Positions 33,485 to 42,416 of a stretch of DNA of 64,000 nt are shown in pieces; position 1 is the stretch's first letter; the number at the start of each line of letters is the position of its first letter. The position numbers were made by a program, and so were the translations under genes. Under the pieces are notes generated by a model. It was not told where the DNA came from and ran no database searches. It saw only the letters and a program-made list of their open reading frames with translations. The DNA is from Paraclostridium hominis (GTDB taxonomy: Bacteria; Bacillota; Clostridia; Peptostreptococcales; Peptostreptococcaceae), in NCBI RefSeq assembly GCF_014306135.1, contig NZ_JACRWD010000002.1, forward strand, positions 186,001-250,000. The letters are read 5' to 3'.

Positions 33485-34442
33485 AATACCACCTCTTCTC
33501 TTCTAGGTCATATACTTTTTCTACAGTTCCAGGTCCATTTCTTGCAGATAAAATTATTACTTTTTTAAATAGTTCTTTATCCAACAACTTACTCAATTCA
33601 TTTCTTTCTTTTATATCCTCTATAGAATCACCATGTACAGTTGTTATTAAACTAACCCCTCCATTTAATGCTGTATAAAGAGCTTTTATTTCTTTTTCAC
33701 TACCTATTTCATCTGTAACTATTACGTTTGGTGACATTGCTCTTAAAAGCATCATAATCCCTATATCTTTAGGACAAGTTTCAATAACATCAGTTCTTAT
33801 TCCTACATCCATTTGAGGAACTCCTAAGTAAGATCCCGATATCTCATTTCTTTCATCTATTAATGCTACTTTTATTCCTTCAAATCCTCTACCTTTATTT
33901 CCATTGCTTAAATTTCTAACTATATCTCTAAGTAAAGTTGTTTTACCGCATTGTGGAGGTGATATTATCAAAGTATTGTTTACTTCTTTAAAATTTTTTA
34001 TTATATGCCCTAAAACTTTGTCAGAACAATTCTTTATTTCTCTAGAAACCCTTATATTTAAAGATGATATATGCTTAATATTTTTTACATTACCATCTTC
34101 TATAATTACTTTTCCTACTATTCCAACTCTATGACCTCCCTTTAAAGTTATAAATCCTTTTTTTATATCATCGATAAAAGAATGTATTGAATATTTACAC
34201 ATAAGTTGAAAAGTTTGTTCTATATCTTCCTTTGTAACTATATATGGATTTAAGTTTCTAGTATCTAAATTATTAATTGATTTATTGTAAAAATAATCTT
34301 TACTATTGGAATTTACTATTAGTGGCTTTTGTACTCTAAGCCTTATTTCTTCTATATTTATATCATTATCTTGTATATTAACTATCTTTTCTCTTAAACT
34401 AGGTGATACTGAATTTAAAATTTCATCTGAAAGTTTTTTCAT
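33474..34442 (-). CDS. spoIIIAA: Stage III sporulation protein AA (secretion-type ATPase)
   Basis: A 322-residue AAA/VirB11-like ATPase that energises the mother-cell-to-forespore channel. Walker A is SPPQCGKTT (161-169), Walker B IVTDEIG (Asp244-Glu245), with an arginine-rich ALIDERNEISG between. TTVHG is the sensor/His box. First gene of the operon. A SigE-like promoter lies at 34469-34497, and GGACAAG at 34447-34453 (minus strand) resembles a SpoIIID site overlapping the ribosome-site region. Confidence 0.95.
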   Translation of the reverse strand: MKKLSDEILNSVSPSLREKIVNIQDNDINIEEIRLRVQKPLIVNSNSKDYFYNKSINNLDTRNLNPYIVTKEDIEQTFQLMCKYSIHSFIDDIKKGFITLKGGHRVGIVGKVIIEDGNVKNIKHISSLNIRVSREIKNCSDKVLGHIIKNFKEVNNTLIISPPQCGKTTLLRDIVRNLSNGNKGRGFEGIKVALIDERNEISGSYLGVPQMDVGIRTDVIETCPKDIGIMMLLRAMSPNVIVTDEIGSEKEIKALYTALNGGVSLITTVHGDSIEDIKERNELSKLLDKELFKKVIILSARNGPGTVEKVYDLEEKRWYFAN

Positions 34443-34468
34443 AATCCTTGTCCTCCTTTGTTTATATA

Positions 34469-34497
34469 ATTATATTTTCACCCAAAGATATATATGC
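34469..34497 (-). promoter_or_regulatory. Candidate SigE promoter of the spoIIIA operon
   Basis: Minus-strand -35 GCATATA (34491-34497), 14-base spacer, -10 AATATAAT (34469-34476). This is 6 of 7 and 6 of 8 matches to the SigE consensus. SigE control of spoIIIA is known. Confidence 0.5.
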
Positions 34498-34553
34498 CAA
34501 AATGTTTAAAATTTATTTATAAAAATATTTATCTTAATTTATTTATTAAAACT

Positions 34554-34591
34554 AAAAAACCTTAGCTAACTTTTATTAGCTAAGGTTTTTT
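34554..34591 (-). terminator. Terminator of the fap-fab operon
   Basis: AAAACCTTAGCTAA/TTAGCTAAGGTTTT, a 14-bp perfect stem just after fabF, with T runs on both sides. Confidence 0.9.
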
Positions 34592-34592
34592 A

Positions 34593-35831
34593 TTAATCGT
34601 ATTTTTTAAATGCTAGCGTTGCATTATGTCCTCCAAATCCTAATGAATTTGATAAAGCATACCTAACATTTTTTTCCCTCCCTTTATTTATAACATAATC
34701 TAAATCTAATTCTTCATCTACATTTTCTACATTTATAGTAGGTGGAACATATCCATCATATATAGACATTGCACATACAATAGCTTCTATCGCTCCTGCA
34801 GCTCCTAGCAAGTGCCCCGTCATAGATTTTGTAGATGATACACATAAGTCATAGGAATGTTCTTTAAATACATCTTTTATAGCCATAGTCTCAAACTTGT
34901 CATTATAATAAGTAGATGTTCCATGTGCATTTATATAGTCCACTTCACTAAGAGGTATATTTCCATCCTTTATTGCCATATTTATTGCTCTAGATGCACC
35001 TTCACCATTTTCTGCTGGAGTTGTCATATGGTGTGCATCTGCTGTTAAGCCGTATCCAACTACTTCAGCATAGATTTTAGCGCCTCTTTTTAAAGCATGT
35101 TCTAATTCTTCTAATATAACTATTCCTGATCCTTCTCCCATTACAAATCCATCTCTGTCTTTGTCAAATGGTCTAGATGCAGTTTCAGGACTATCATTTC
35201 TGGTAGACATTGCTTTCATGTTACAAAAACCTGCAAATGAAAGTGGAGTAATTCCAGCTTCACTACCTCCTGCAACCATAATAGTTGCATCTCCTCGTTG
35301 TACTATTTTAAATGCATCTCCTATAGCGTGTGAGCCAGATGCGCAGGCTGTTGATACATTAGTATTTGGTCCTTTTGCTCCTAACATAATAGATACTTGA
35401 CCTGCAGCCATATTAGATATCATCATAGGAACAAAGAATGGACTAACCCTTTTATTCCCTTTTTCTAATAGTATTTTGTGTTGTTCTTCTATAGTCTCAA
35501 CTCCACCTATACCAGATCCTATTATAACACCTACTTTTTCTTTATTTAACAAATCCATATCAAGATTTGCATCTTTCACTGCCAAAGATGCAGATGCTAT
35601 AGCAAAATGAGTAAATCTATCCATTCTCTTTGATTCTTTTTTATTCATATAATCTTCTGGATTAAAATCTTTAACTTCTCCAGCTATTTGAGTTTGAAAT
35701 GAAGATGAATCAAATCTTGTTATTTTATCTATGCCACAAATACCATTTTTTATGTTTTCCCAAAATTTATCTTTACCTGTACCAACTGGAGTCACACATC
35801 CTAAGCCTGTTATAACAACTCTCTTTCTCAT
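34593..35831 (-). CDS. fabF: 3-oxoacyl-ACP synthase II
   Basis: Elongating condensing enzyme of type II fatty-acid synthesis. The 412-residue protein has the Cys-His-His triad at Cys163 (VSTACASGSHAIG), His303 (NAHGTSTYYND) and His340 (KSMTGHLLGAAG). Last gene of the FapR-controlled operon. Confidence 0.96.
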   Translation of the reverse strand: MRKRVVITGLGCVTPVGTGKDKFWENIKNGICGIDKITRFDSSSFQTQIAGEVKDFNPEDYMNKKESKRMDRFTHFAIASASLAVKDANLDMDLLNKEKVGVIIGSGIGGVETIEEQHKILLEKGNKRVSPFFVPMMISNMAAGQVSIMLGAKGPNTNVSTACASGSHAIGDAFKIVQRGDATIMVAGGSEAGITPLSFAGFCNMKAMSTRNDSPETASRPFDKDRDGFVMGEGSGIVILEELEHALKRGAKIYAEVVGYGLTADAHHMTTPAENGEGASRAINMAIKDGNIPLSEVDYINAHGTSTYYNDKFETMAIKDVFKEHSYDLCVSSTKSMTGHLLGAAGAIEAIVCAMSIYDGYVPPTINVENVDEELDLDYVINKGREKNVRYALSNSLGFGGHNATLAFKKYD

Positions 35832-35844
35832 AACGTAACCTCCA

Positions 35845-36069
35845 CTATTTGTTAGCTTCTATGTATCTTACTATATCTCCTATACATACAAATTTTTCTG
35901 CTTCTGTATCTGGGATTTCTATTGAAAATTCATCTTCAAGTGCCATCATTATTTCAACTGCATCTAATGAGTCTGCTTCTAAATCTTTCATTAGTGAAGT
36001 CTCCATAGTTATCTCTTTATCATCTATCCCTAATTGGTCCTTTATTATTTCTACAACTTTTTCAAACAT
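35845..36069 (-). CDS. acpP: Acyl carrier protein
   Basis: A 74-residue acidic helical carrier. Ser34 in EADSLDAVEI takes the 4'-phosphopantetheine. It lies between fabG and fabF, as in other clostridial fab operons. Confidence 0.96.
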   Translation of the reverse strand: MFEKVVEIIKDQLGIDDKEITMETSLMKDLEADSLDAVEIMMALEDEFSIEIPDTEAEKFVCIGDIVRYIEANK

Positions 36070-36115
36070 AATTAAATCCTCCTAAATTTTTTATTTTTTT
36101 ATATTTTTAAAATAT

Positions 36116-36865
36116 TTATTGCATTACCATTCCACCATCTACATTTATAACCTGACCTGTTATATAACTTGCCATATCACTAGCTAAAAATAAAACTAAA
36201 TTAGCTACATCTTCAGGTTCTCCAAATCTATTTTGTGGAATATTTTTTAGCATTTGTTCTTTTAAATTTTCATTTAAAACACTAGTCATATCTGTATCTA
36301 TAAATCCTGGAGCTATTGCATTTACATTTATATTTCTTGAAGCAAGTTCTCTTGCACTTGATTTTGTAAGCCCTATAACCCCAGCTTTAGATGCACAATA
36401 ATTAACTTGACCTATATTTCCAATAATTCCTACCACAGATGATATGTTTATTATCTTCCCATACCTTTTTTTCATCATGTACTTAGATACTGATTTAGTA
36501 CAATTGAAAACTCCTTTTAAATTTATATCTATAACTTTATCAAAGTCTTCCTCTTTCATTCTTATTAAAAGTCCATCTTTAGTTACACCTGCATTGTTTA
36601 CTAATATATCAATTTTACCAAACTCATTAATTGCAGTTTCAATCATATTTTCAACATCACTACTTTTAGATACATCACATTTAATAAGTACACATTTAAC
36701 ACCATATTCTTCTATTTCTTCTTTAATTTTTAGGGCATGGTTTTCATTTGATGTATAGTTAATTATTATATTTGCTTTATGTAATGCTAGTTTTTTAACT
36801 ATAGCTTTACCTATACCTCTTGAACCTCCAGTTATCAAACAAACTTTACCATCTAAGTTAATCAT
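36116..36865 (-). CDS. fabG: 3-oxoacyl-ACP reductase
   Basis: NADPH-dependent short-chain reductase of 249 residues. TGGSRGIGKA (12-21) and NNAG (90-93) form the cofactor site; Ser143, Tyr156 and Lys160 (YCASK) are catalytic. The C-terminal VDGGMVMQ is typical. The ATG overlaps the fabD stop by one base (TAATG). Confidence 0.95.
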   Translation of the reverse strand: MINLDGKVCLITGGSRGIGKAIVKKLALHKANIIINYTSNENHALKIKEEIEEYGVKCVLIKCDVSKSSDVENMIETAINEFGKIDILVNNAGVTKDGLLIRMKEEDFDKVIDINLKGVFNCTKSVSKYMMKKRYGKIINISSVVGIIGNIGQVNYCASKAGVIGLTKSSARELASRNINVNAIAPGFIDTDMTSVLNENLKEQMLKNIPQNRFGEPEDVANLVLFLASDMASYITGQVINVDGGMVMQ

Positions 36866-37815
36866 TATATTTCACCTCTTTTGTAAGATTCTATAAATAT
36901 ACTCATAGATTCTGAACCCTCTATATTGTAAACGTTTACATTAATCTTTTTCTTACTAGATATTTTCTTTATAAATCCCTTTAATGTTTTTCCTGGACCT
37001 ATTTCTATGAATGTGTCGAATCCTTCATCTATTAATTTTTCTATTGAATCTTCCCATAAAACCGATGAGCTAACCTGATTAACTAATAACTCTTTATAAT
37101 TTTCTGTATAGTAATCTGCATTTACATTCGAAACTACAGAAACCTTACATTTCCTTAAATTAATATCATCTAGCTCTTTTTTAAGTTTATATCCTGCTGG
37201 CCTTAACATTGATGAGTGAAATGGTGCACTTACATTTAATAAAACTGCTTTTTTAGCTCCATTTTCTTTAAATAAATTAATACTATCTTTAACTGTATCA
37301 ATTTCTCCAGATATGACAATTTGACCTGGTGAGTTGTAATTTGCAACTTCTATTACTCCGTTATTTATTTCATTTATAACCTTATTTACTTTATCTCTAT
37401 CTAACCCTAATATAGCTGCCATGCTTCCTTTTCCTATAGGCACACTTTCTTGCATATACTTTCCCCTTTTTTTTACTATGGATACAGCATCTTTAAAATC
37501 CATTGCATCTGCAGCTACTAATGCACTATATTCACCTAAAGAAAGTCCTAAGCATGCATCATATTTTAAGTCGATTTTCTTCTTTAGACTTTCAAATAAT
37601 GCTATACTATGTGTTACTATAGCAGGCTGAGTATTTTCTGTTTTAGATAACTCTTCATCACTACCTTCAAACATTATTTTCTTTAATTGTATACCTATTG
37701 AGTCTTGTGCCTCATCAATTACTTTTCTCGCTATATCATCACTATTGTATATGTCATTTGCCATTCCTACATATTGAGCACCTTGCCCTGGAAAAACTAA
37801 TGCAATTTTACCCAT
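36865..37815 (-). CDS. fabD: Malonyl-CoA:ACP malonyltransferase
   Basis: Loads malonate onto ACP. The 316-residue protein has the nucleophile Ser92 in GLSLGEYSA and His200 in APFHSSML; FPGQGAQYVGM starts the oxyanion loop. Overlaps fabK by 8 bases and fabG by one. Confidence 0.95.
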   Translation of the reverse strand: MGKIALVFPGQGAQYVGMANDIYNSDDIARKVIDEAQDSIGIQLKKIMFEGSDEELSKTENTQPAIVTHSIALFESLKKKIDLKYDACLGLSLGEYSALVAADAMDFKDAVSIVKKRGKYMQESVPIGKGSMAAILGLDRDKVNKVINEINNGVIEVANYNSPGQIVISGEIDTVKDSINLFKENGAKKAVLLNVSAPFHSSMLRPAGYKLKKELDDINLRKCKVSVVSNVNADYYTENYKELLVNQVSSSVLWEDSIEKLIDEGFDTFIEIGPGKTLKGFIKKISSKKKINVNVYNIEGSESMSIFIESYKRGEI

Positions 37816-38758
37816 GTGATACCTCCAAGTCTATATTTATATTAGATATTACAGATTTAGCATCTTTTATCATATCTTCAATTATTTGTTTACAAGGTTT
37901 TATATCATTTATATATGATGCTATCTGACCTGCCATAAAAGACCCATAATCTAAATCACCATCTATAGCTGCAGCTTTTAATGACCCTACTCCTTTTTTA
38001 TCTATTTCTAAAATATCAGCCCCTTCTTTTTCCATATTTAATATATCTTTAGCTAACTTATTTTTTAATGTTCTTACTGGATGACCAGTACTTCTCCCAG
38101 TTACTATTGCATCCCTATCCTTAGATTTTAAAATAAATTTTTTATAATTTTCATGAACTATACATTCATCACTACATATAAATCTAGTTCCTACCTGAAC
38201 TCCACTAGCTCCTAAACACAATGCTGCTGCTAGTCCTTTACCATTAGCTATTCCTCCAGCTGCAATAACAGGTATGTTAACGTTATCTGCAACTTGAGGA
38301 GTTAAGACCATAGTTGTTAATTCTCCTATGTGACCTCCTGCTTCTGTACCTTCAACTATAATAGCATCTGCTCCATACTTTTCCATTCTCTTTGCTAATG
38401 CTATTGTTGGTACTACAGGTATAACTTTAATATTTACTTCTTTTAATCTATCCATGTATTTTGCAGGATTGCCAGCTCCTGTTGTTATAACTTCTATTTT
38501 CTCTTCTATTACTAAATCAATTATTTCATCTACAAACGGAGAAAGTAACATTACGTTAACTCCGAATGGTTTATCTGTTAACTCTCTACATTTTATTATT
38601 TGTTTTTTTACAATATCCTTCGGAGCATTTCCTGCAGCTATGATTCCTAATCCACCTGCATTTGAAACTCCAGCTGCCAACTCTGCAGTTGCTACCCAAG
38701 CCATTCCACCTTGAATTATTGGATACTTTATATTTAAAATCTCACATAATTTATTCAT
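37808..38758 (-). CDS. fabK: FMN-dependent enoyl-ACP reductase II
   Basis: Last reduction of each elongation cycle, replacing FabI, and intrinsically triclosan-insensitive. The 316-residue 2-nitropropane-dioxygenase-like barrel has PIIQGGMAWVA, the flavin site GTEAGGHIGE and IAAGGIANGKGLAAALCLGASGVQVGTRF. FabK as the reductase encoded in the fab operon fits C. difficile-type clostridia. No fabI is seen in the window. Confidence 0.95.
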   Translation of the reverse strand: MNKLCEILNIKYPIIQGGMAWVATAELAAGVSNAGGLGIIAAGNAPKDIVKKQIIKCRELTDKPFGVNVMLLSPFVDEIIDLVIEEKIEVITTGAGNPAKYMDRLKEVNIKVIPVVPTIALAKRMEKYGADAIIVEGTEAGGHIGELTTMVLTPQVADNVNIPVIAAGGIANGKGLAAALCLGASGVQVGTRFICSDECIVHENYKKFILKSKDRDAIVTGRSTGHPVRTLKNKLAKDILNMEKEGADILEIDKKGVGSLKAAAIDGDLDYGSFMAGQIASYINDIKPCKQIIEDMIKDAKSVISNINIDLEVSHG

Positions 38759-38768
38759 TGTTTCCTCC

Positions 38769-39755
38769 TTATATACTCCATCTAACTACAGAAGCTCCCC
38801 AAGTTAGACCGCCTCCAAATCCTACTAACACTATATTATCGCCTTTTTTTATTTTACCTTCTCTATAAGCTTCATCTAATGCTACTGGAATTGATGCTGC
38901 CGACATATTTCCATATCTATCTAAATTAACATAAACTTTATCCATATTTAATTTAAGTCTTTTTGCTGAAGCTTCTATTATTCTTATATTAGCTTGGTGT
39001 GGTATAAGGTAATCTATATCTTGTATATCAAGGTTTGCACTTTCAACACACTTAATTGATGCATCTTGCATTATTCTAACCGCAAACTTAAACACATCAT
39101 TTCCTGCCATCTTGACATAATGCAACCTATTTTTTAAAGTTTCTTCACTGGCTGGATTTTTTGAACCTCCAGCTGGTATATTAAGATAATCTTTTCCATT
39201 TCCATCAGAACCTAAATTAGTAGATAATACTCCACCTCCATTTACAGATCCCATAACCACAGCACCTGCTCCGTCTCCAAAAAGTATTGCTGTAGACCTA
39301 TCTTCATAATCTAATATTCTAGATAAAGCTTCTGCTCCTATAACTAAGACATGTTTATATGTATTAGTTTCTATAAATTGTTTAGCTACTGTCATACCAT
39401 ATATAAATCCCGAACATGCTGCTTCTAAATCAAAGCATGCTGCTTTTGTTGCTTTTATATTAGCTTGAACTAAACATGCTGTAGAAGGAAATATCATATC
39501 TGGAGTTATTGTAGCTACAATTATTAAGTCTATATCTTCAGGAGTTAAATTTGCATCTTTTATAGCATTTAAAGCTGCTTTTGTTGCAAGGTCTGAAGTT
39601 GCCTCATTTACATCTGCAACTCTTCTTTCTTTTATACCTGTTCTAGTTCTTATCCATTCATCTGATGTATCCATTATCTTTTCAAGGTCAAAGTTTGAAA
39701 TTATTTTTTCAGGTAAATAACTTCCAACTCCTAATATACCAGCCTTTGTATTCAT
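38769..39755 (-). CDS. fabH: 3-oxoacyl-ACP synthase III
   Basis: Initiates fatty-acid synthesis from acyl-CoA and malonyl-ACP. The 328-residue protein has the triad Cys114 (EAACSGFIYG), His253 (IPHQANIR) and Asn283 (YGNMSAAS). It is a primary site where branched or straight starter choice is made; that preference cannot be read here. Confidence 0.95.
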   Translation of the reverse strand: MNTKAGILGVGSYLPEKIISNFDLEKIMDTSDEWIRTRTGIKERRVADVNEATSDLATKAALNAIKDANLTPEDIDLIIVATITPDMIFPSTACLVQANIKATKAACFDLEAACSGFIYGMTVAKQFIETNTYKHVLVIGAEALSRILDYEDRSTAILFGDGAGAVVMGSVNGGGVLSTNLGSDGNGKDYLNIPAGGSKNPASEETLKNRLHYVKMAGNDVFKFAVRIMQDASIKCVESANLDIQDIDYLIPHQANIRIIEASAKRLKLNMDKVYVNLDRYGNMSAASIPVALDEAYREGKIKKGDNIVLVGFGGGLTWGASVVRWSI

Positions 39756-39790
39756 AAATTAACCTCCAAGTTGGATTATTTCTATTTATC

Positions 39791-40795
39791 TTAATCTTCT
39801 TCTTCAATAGTCTTTATAAATTCTTTTATATCTTCAACTACATTTCCTTTAGAAAACTTAATAGCTTGATTTATAGCATTTTTTATAGCTTTTGCATCAG
39901 AACTTCCATGTGCCTTTATAACTCCTCCATTAACTCCTAAAAGAGGTGCTCCTCCATATTCTGAGTAGTCCATCATAGTTTTTAATTTTCTCAAGTCATC
40001 TTTTAAAAGAAGGGCTCCTAATTTACCTTTAGTACTTGCTAAAAATGTTTCTTTTAGAAGTCCTAGTATAGACATCGCAATTCCTTCTGCTGATTTTAAT
40101 AAGATATTTCCAGTAAATCCATCACATACAACTATATCTGTATATGAATTTATAAGTTCTCTAGCTTCTATATTTCCGATAAAGTTTAAATCTAACTTCT
40201 TAAGTTCTTCATATGATTTTTTTACTAAATCATTTCCTTTACCCTCTTCAGTTCCAACATTGGCTAGGGCAACTCTTGGATTTTGAAGTCCTAGTACCTT
40301 TTTAGCGTATATATTACTCATACCTGCAAATTCAACTAAATTAATCGGCTTACAGTCTGCATTTGCTCCTCCATCTGCAATAAGAGTCATTCCTCCTTTT
40401 ACATTTGGTATTGCTGGGCATAAACAAGGTCTGTCTATTCCTTTTATTCTTCCTACTACAAATAGTCCTCCTGCTAATAATGCTCCTGTATTACCTGCAG
40501 ACACTATTGCATCAGCTTTATTTTCTTTGACCATTTTCAAAGCAACAACCATAGATGAATCTTTTTTAGATCTTATTGCTTTTACTGGTTTATCTTCGTT
40601 TTCTATAATTTCAGTAGTATGCACTATTTCTAACTTATCTCTATCAAATTCGTATTTTGAAAATTCATCTTCTAAAATATTTTTATCTCCAGTAATTATT
40701 ACATCTATACCGTACTCTTTTATAGCGCTAACTACACCTTCTACATTAGACTTTGGTGCGTTATCTCCGCCCATTCCATCAATTACAATTTTCAT
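39791..40795 (-). CDS. plsX: Phosphate acyltransferase
   Basis: Converts acyl-ACP to acyl-phosphate for PlsY in phospholipid synthesis. The 334-residue protein has IDGMGGDNAP near the start, SAGNTGALLAGG, CPAIPNVKGGMTLIADGGANADC and YSEYGGAPLLGVNG. Follows fapR by 12 bases. Confidence 0.95.
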   Translation of the reverse strand: MKIVIDGMGGDNAPKSNVEGVVSAIKEYGIDVIITGDKNILEDEFSKYEFDRDKLEIVHTTEIIENEDKPVKAIRSKKDSSMVVALKMVKENKADAIVSAGNTGALLAGGLFVVGRIKGIDRPCLCPAIPNVKGGMTLIADGGANADCKPINLVEFAGMSNIYAKKVLGLQNPRVALANVGTEEGKGNDLVKKSYEELKKLDLNFIGNIEARELINSYTDIVVCDGFTGNILLKSAEGIAMSILGLLKETFLASTKGKLGALLLKDDLRKLKTMMDYSEYGGAPLLGVNGGVIKAHGSSDAKAIKNAINQAIKFSKGNVVEDIKEFIKTIEEED

Positions 40796-40807
40796 AAATT
40801 TCTCCTC

Positions 40808-41365
40808 CTAAACTAACTCTTCAAATATAAATTTTCCTCTAAATATCTGTTCTTGCGCTTTATTATTAACTACAACTTTTACATAATGTTTTTTATCAAC
40901 GTTTTTATATATTTCCGCTTTTGCTATAAGTCTATCTTTTTGTTGTATATGCTTAAGCGTTTTTATGTTCGCAAACCTCATTATTACTTGAGGTGCATCT
41001 ATTATAGCCATAGCTAAAGAATTTGCTAGTGAAAATATATATTCATCTTTAAGAGTTCCAGTTTTGGAGTAAATCATATCTTCGGTAATATCTAACATAG
41101 ATATGCCTAATTGACCAACAGATAAGTCAATTATCTCTCCTGTTATCTCTTTTATACCTAAAGTCTTAACTTTAGATGTTTCAGTTTCAGCTATTTGCTT
41201 AACTCTTTCTCTAAGCTCTGGAATATTTAATGCAAGTCTATCAAGTCTTATAGTTTGTATACTTACATCAAATACATTTGCCAATTCTTCATCTGTATAA
41301 AAAGGATCATCCTTTAGCATCTCGACAAGTTCATGTTGTCTTTCTGCTTTGCTTTTCTTTTTCAT
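40808..41365 (-). CDS. fapR: Fatty-acid and phospholipid biosynthesis repressor FapR
   Basis: Malonyl-CoA-responsive repressor of 185 residues. The N-terminal DeoR-like helix-turn-helix (about 8-50: DEELANVFDVSIQTIRLDRLALNI) joins a hot-dog domain (about 80-185) that binds malonyl-CoA. Its own promoter carries a matching 19-bp operator (41392-41410), so it is autoregulated and controls plsX and all six downstream fab/acp genes by one operator. Confidence 0.95.
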   Translation of the reverse strand: MKKKSKAERQHELVEMLKDDPFYTDEELANVFDVSIQTIRLDRLALNIPELRERVKQIAETETSKVKTLGIKEITGEIIDLSVGQLGISMLDITEDMIYSKTGTLKDEYIFSLANSLAMAIIDAPQVIMRFANIKTLKHIQQKDRLIAKAEIYKNVDKKHYVKVVVNNKAQEQIFRGKFIFEELV

Positions 41366-41391
41366 ATTACCTCCAAGTTTTTATAGTTGGA

Positions 41392-41410
41392 ATTAGTACC
41401 AACTACTAAT
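41392..41410. promoter_or_regulatory. FapR operator
   Basis: ATTAGTACCAACTACTAAT matches the FapR box (ATTAGTACC-N3-TACTAAT type). It lies just downstream of the fapR -10, at the probable transcription start. Confidence 0.85.
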
Positions 41411-41413
41411 AGT

Positions 41414-41442
41414 AGTATATAATATTAATTATAAATAATCAA
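41414..41442 (-). promoter_or_regulatory. SigA promoter of fapR-plsX-fab operon
   Basis: Minus strand TTGATT (41437-41442), 17 bases, TATACT (41414-41419), immediately upstream of the FapR operator. Confidence 0.75.
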
Positions 41443-41512
41443 CTATTATTTATCTTTTATTTATAATTTTAGATATATTTAAATTTTATCATAAGTTTTG
41501 CCGTAATTAAGC

Positions 41513-41541
41513 AAAAAAAAACATGTAGAGTATTCTACATG
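41513..41541 (-). terminator. Terminator of the ylbN-rpmF operon
   Basis: ACATGTAGA/TCTACATGT stem (41521-41541) with eight T's next on the minus strand; works for rpmF, which ends at 41555. Confidence 0.85.
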
Positions 41542-41554
41542 TTTTTTAGAAGTA

Positions 41555-41731
41555 TTACTTAGATACAACTTCTTTACCTTTATAATATCCACAGTCTGGA
41601 CATACTCTATGTGGTAACTTTGGCTCATGACATTGTGGGCAACTTACGAATCCAGTTGCTACCATTTTTGAGTTAGCTGCTCTTCTCATTTTTGTATTTG
41701 ATTTAGATGTTTTACGCTTTGGTACTGCCAT
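41555..41731 (-). CDS. rpmF: 50S ribosomal protein L32
   Basis: A 58-residue ribosomal protein, MAVPKRKTSKSNTKMRRAAN at the N-terminus. Four Cys (31, 34, 44, 47; CPQC and CPDC) show the zinc-binding C+ form. SD GGAGG lies ahead of the ATG at 41731. Co-transcribed with the DUF177 gene 13 bases upstream, a pairing conserved across many bacteria. No zinc-free paralogue is seen here. Confidence 0.95.
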   Translation of the reverse strand: MAVPKRKTSKSNTKMRRAANSKMVATGFVSCPQCHEPKLPHRVCPDCGYYKGKEVVSK

Positions 41732-41744
41732 TTACGCCACCTCC

Positions 41745-42272
41745 TTAGTCATTTTTAAACATTTCTTTTAATTTAGCAAAACGGGGATCTATTACATCCT
41801 CGTCGTTCGCGACTTCATCACAAGAACAAACTTCATTGTTTAAGTTTGTCCCACAAGTTGAACAAAGACCTTTGCAATCTTCACTACAAAGAACTCTTTG
41901 AGGTAAATTGAAATCTAATGTTTGTTCTATTAAATCAATAAAGTCAACTTCATCATTTATATAAGTATAAACATCAAATTCTTCTACTTCATTCTCGTCA
42001 ACTTCTTCTTTAATTAAAAATCCTTGGATAGGATAACTTAATTTTACTTCTACTTCATTTAAGCATCTAGCACAATTATCAATTAAAGTAAATTCAACAT
42101 TGCAATCTAGAAACAAACCTTTATTGGTTTTACTTATTTTCCCGTTTAAAATTACAGGAGAAGTTAATTTATAAGTATTATCACAATAATTAATACTATC
42201 AATTTTTTCGCAAAAATTCAAGTGTAAATTATCAGTTTCTCTTCTTATTATTTTATCTAAACTAATTTTCAT
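41745..42272 (-). CDS. ylbN: DUF177 family protein (YceD/YlbN)
   Basis: A 175-residue protein. A family-typical four-Cys motif in the C-terminal half (CSEDCKGLCSTCGTNLN) probably binds metal. DUF177 proteins affect 23S rRNA accumulation in bacteria and chloroplasts and are usually fused by operon to rpmF. The ATG at 42272 is chosen because GAGGTG sits six bases before it; an earlier GTG overlaps that SD. Driven by a consensus promoter at 42302-42330. Confidence 0.88.
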   Translation of the reverse strand: MKISLDKIIRRETDNLHLNFCEKIDSINYCDNTYKLTSPVILNGKISKTNKGLFLDCNVEFTLIDNCARCLNEVEVKLSYPIQGFLIKEEVDENEVEEFDVYTYINDEVDFIDLIEQTLDFNLPQRVLCSEDCKGLCSTCGTNLNNEVCSCDEVANDEDVIDPRFAKLKEMFKND

Positions 42273-42301
42273 TAAGTTCACCTCAATTTATTGCCAAATT
42301 T

Positions 42302-42330
42302 ATTATACAAATATAAACTATGTTTGTCAA
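42302..42330 (-). promoter_or_regulatory. Consensus SigA promoter of ylbN-rpmF
   Basis: Minus strand TTGACA (42325-42330), 17 bases, TATAAT (42302-42307): exact consensus in both hexamers. A palindrome, CAAGTA-N4-TACTTG (42328-42343), overlaps the -35 edge and could be an operator. Confidence 0.9.
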
Positions 42331-42369
42331 GTATTTTTACTTGATAGTTAATTCCTTTATTGGCAAAAA

Positions 42370-42395
42370 TTAAGGTAGGTTTTAACCTACCTTAA
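42370..42395 (-). terminator. Terminator of ackA
   Basis: TTAAGGTAGGTT/AACCTACCTTAA, 12-bp stem with a 2-base loop, then TTTTTG on the minus strand. Confidence 0.88.
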
Positions 42396-42416
42396 TAGTA
42401 TTATATCCAGTTACAA

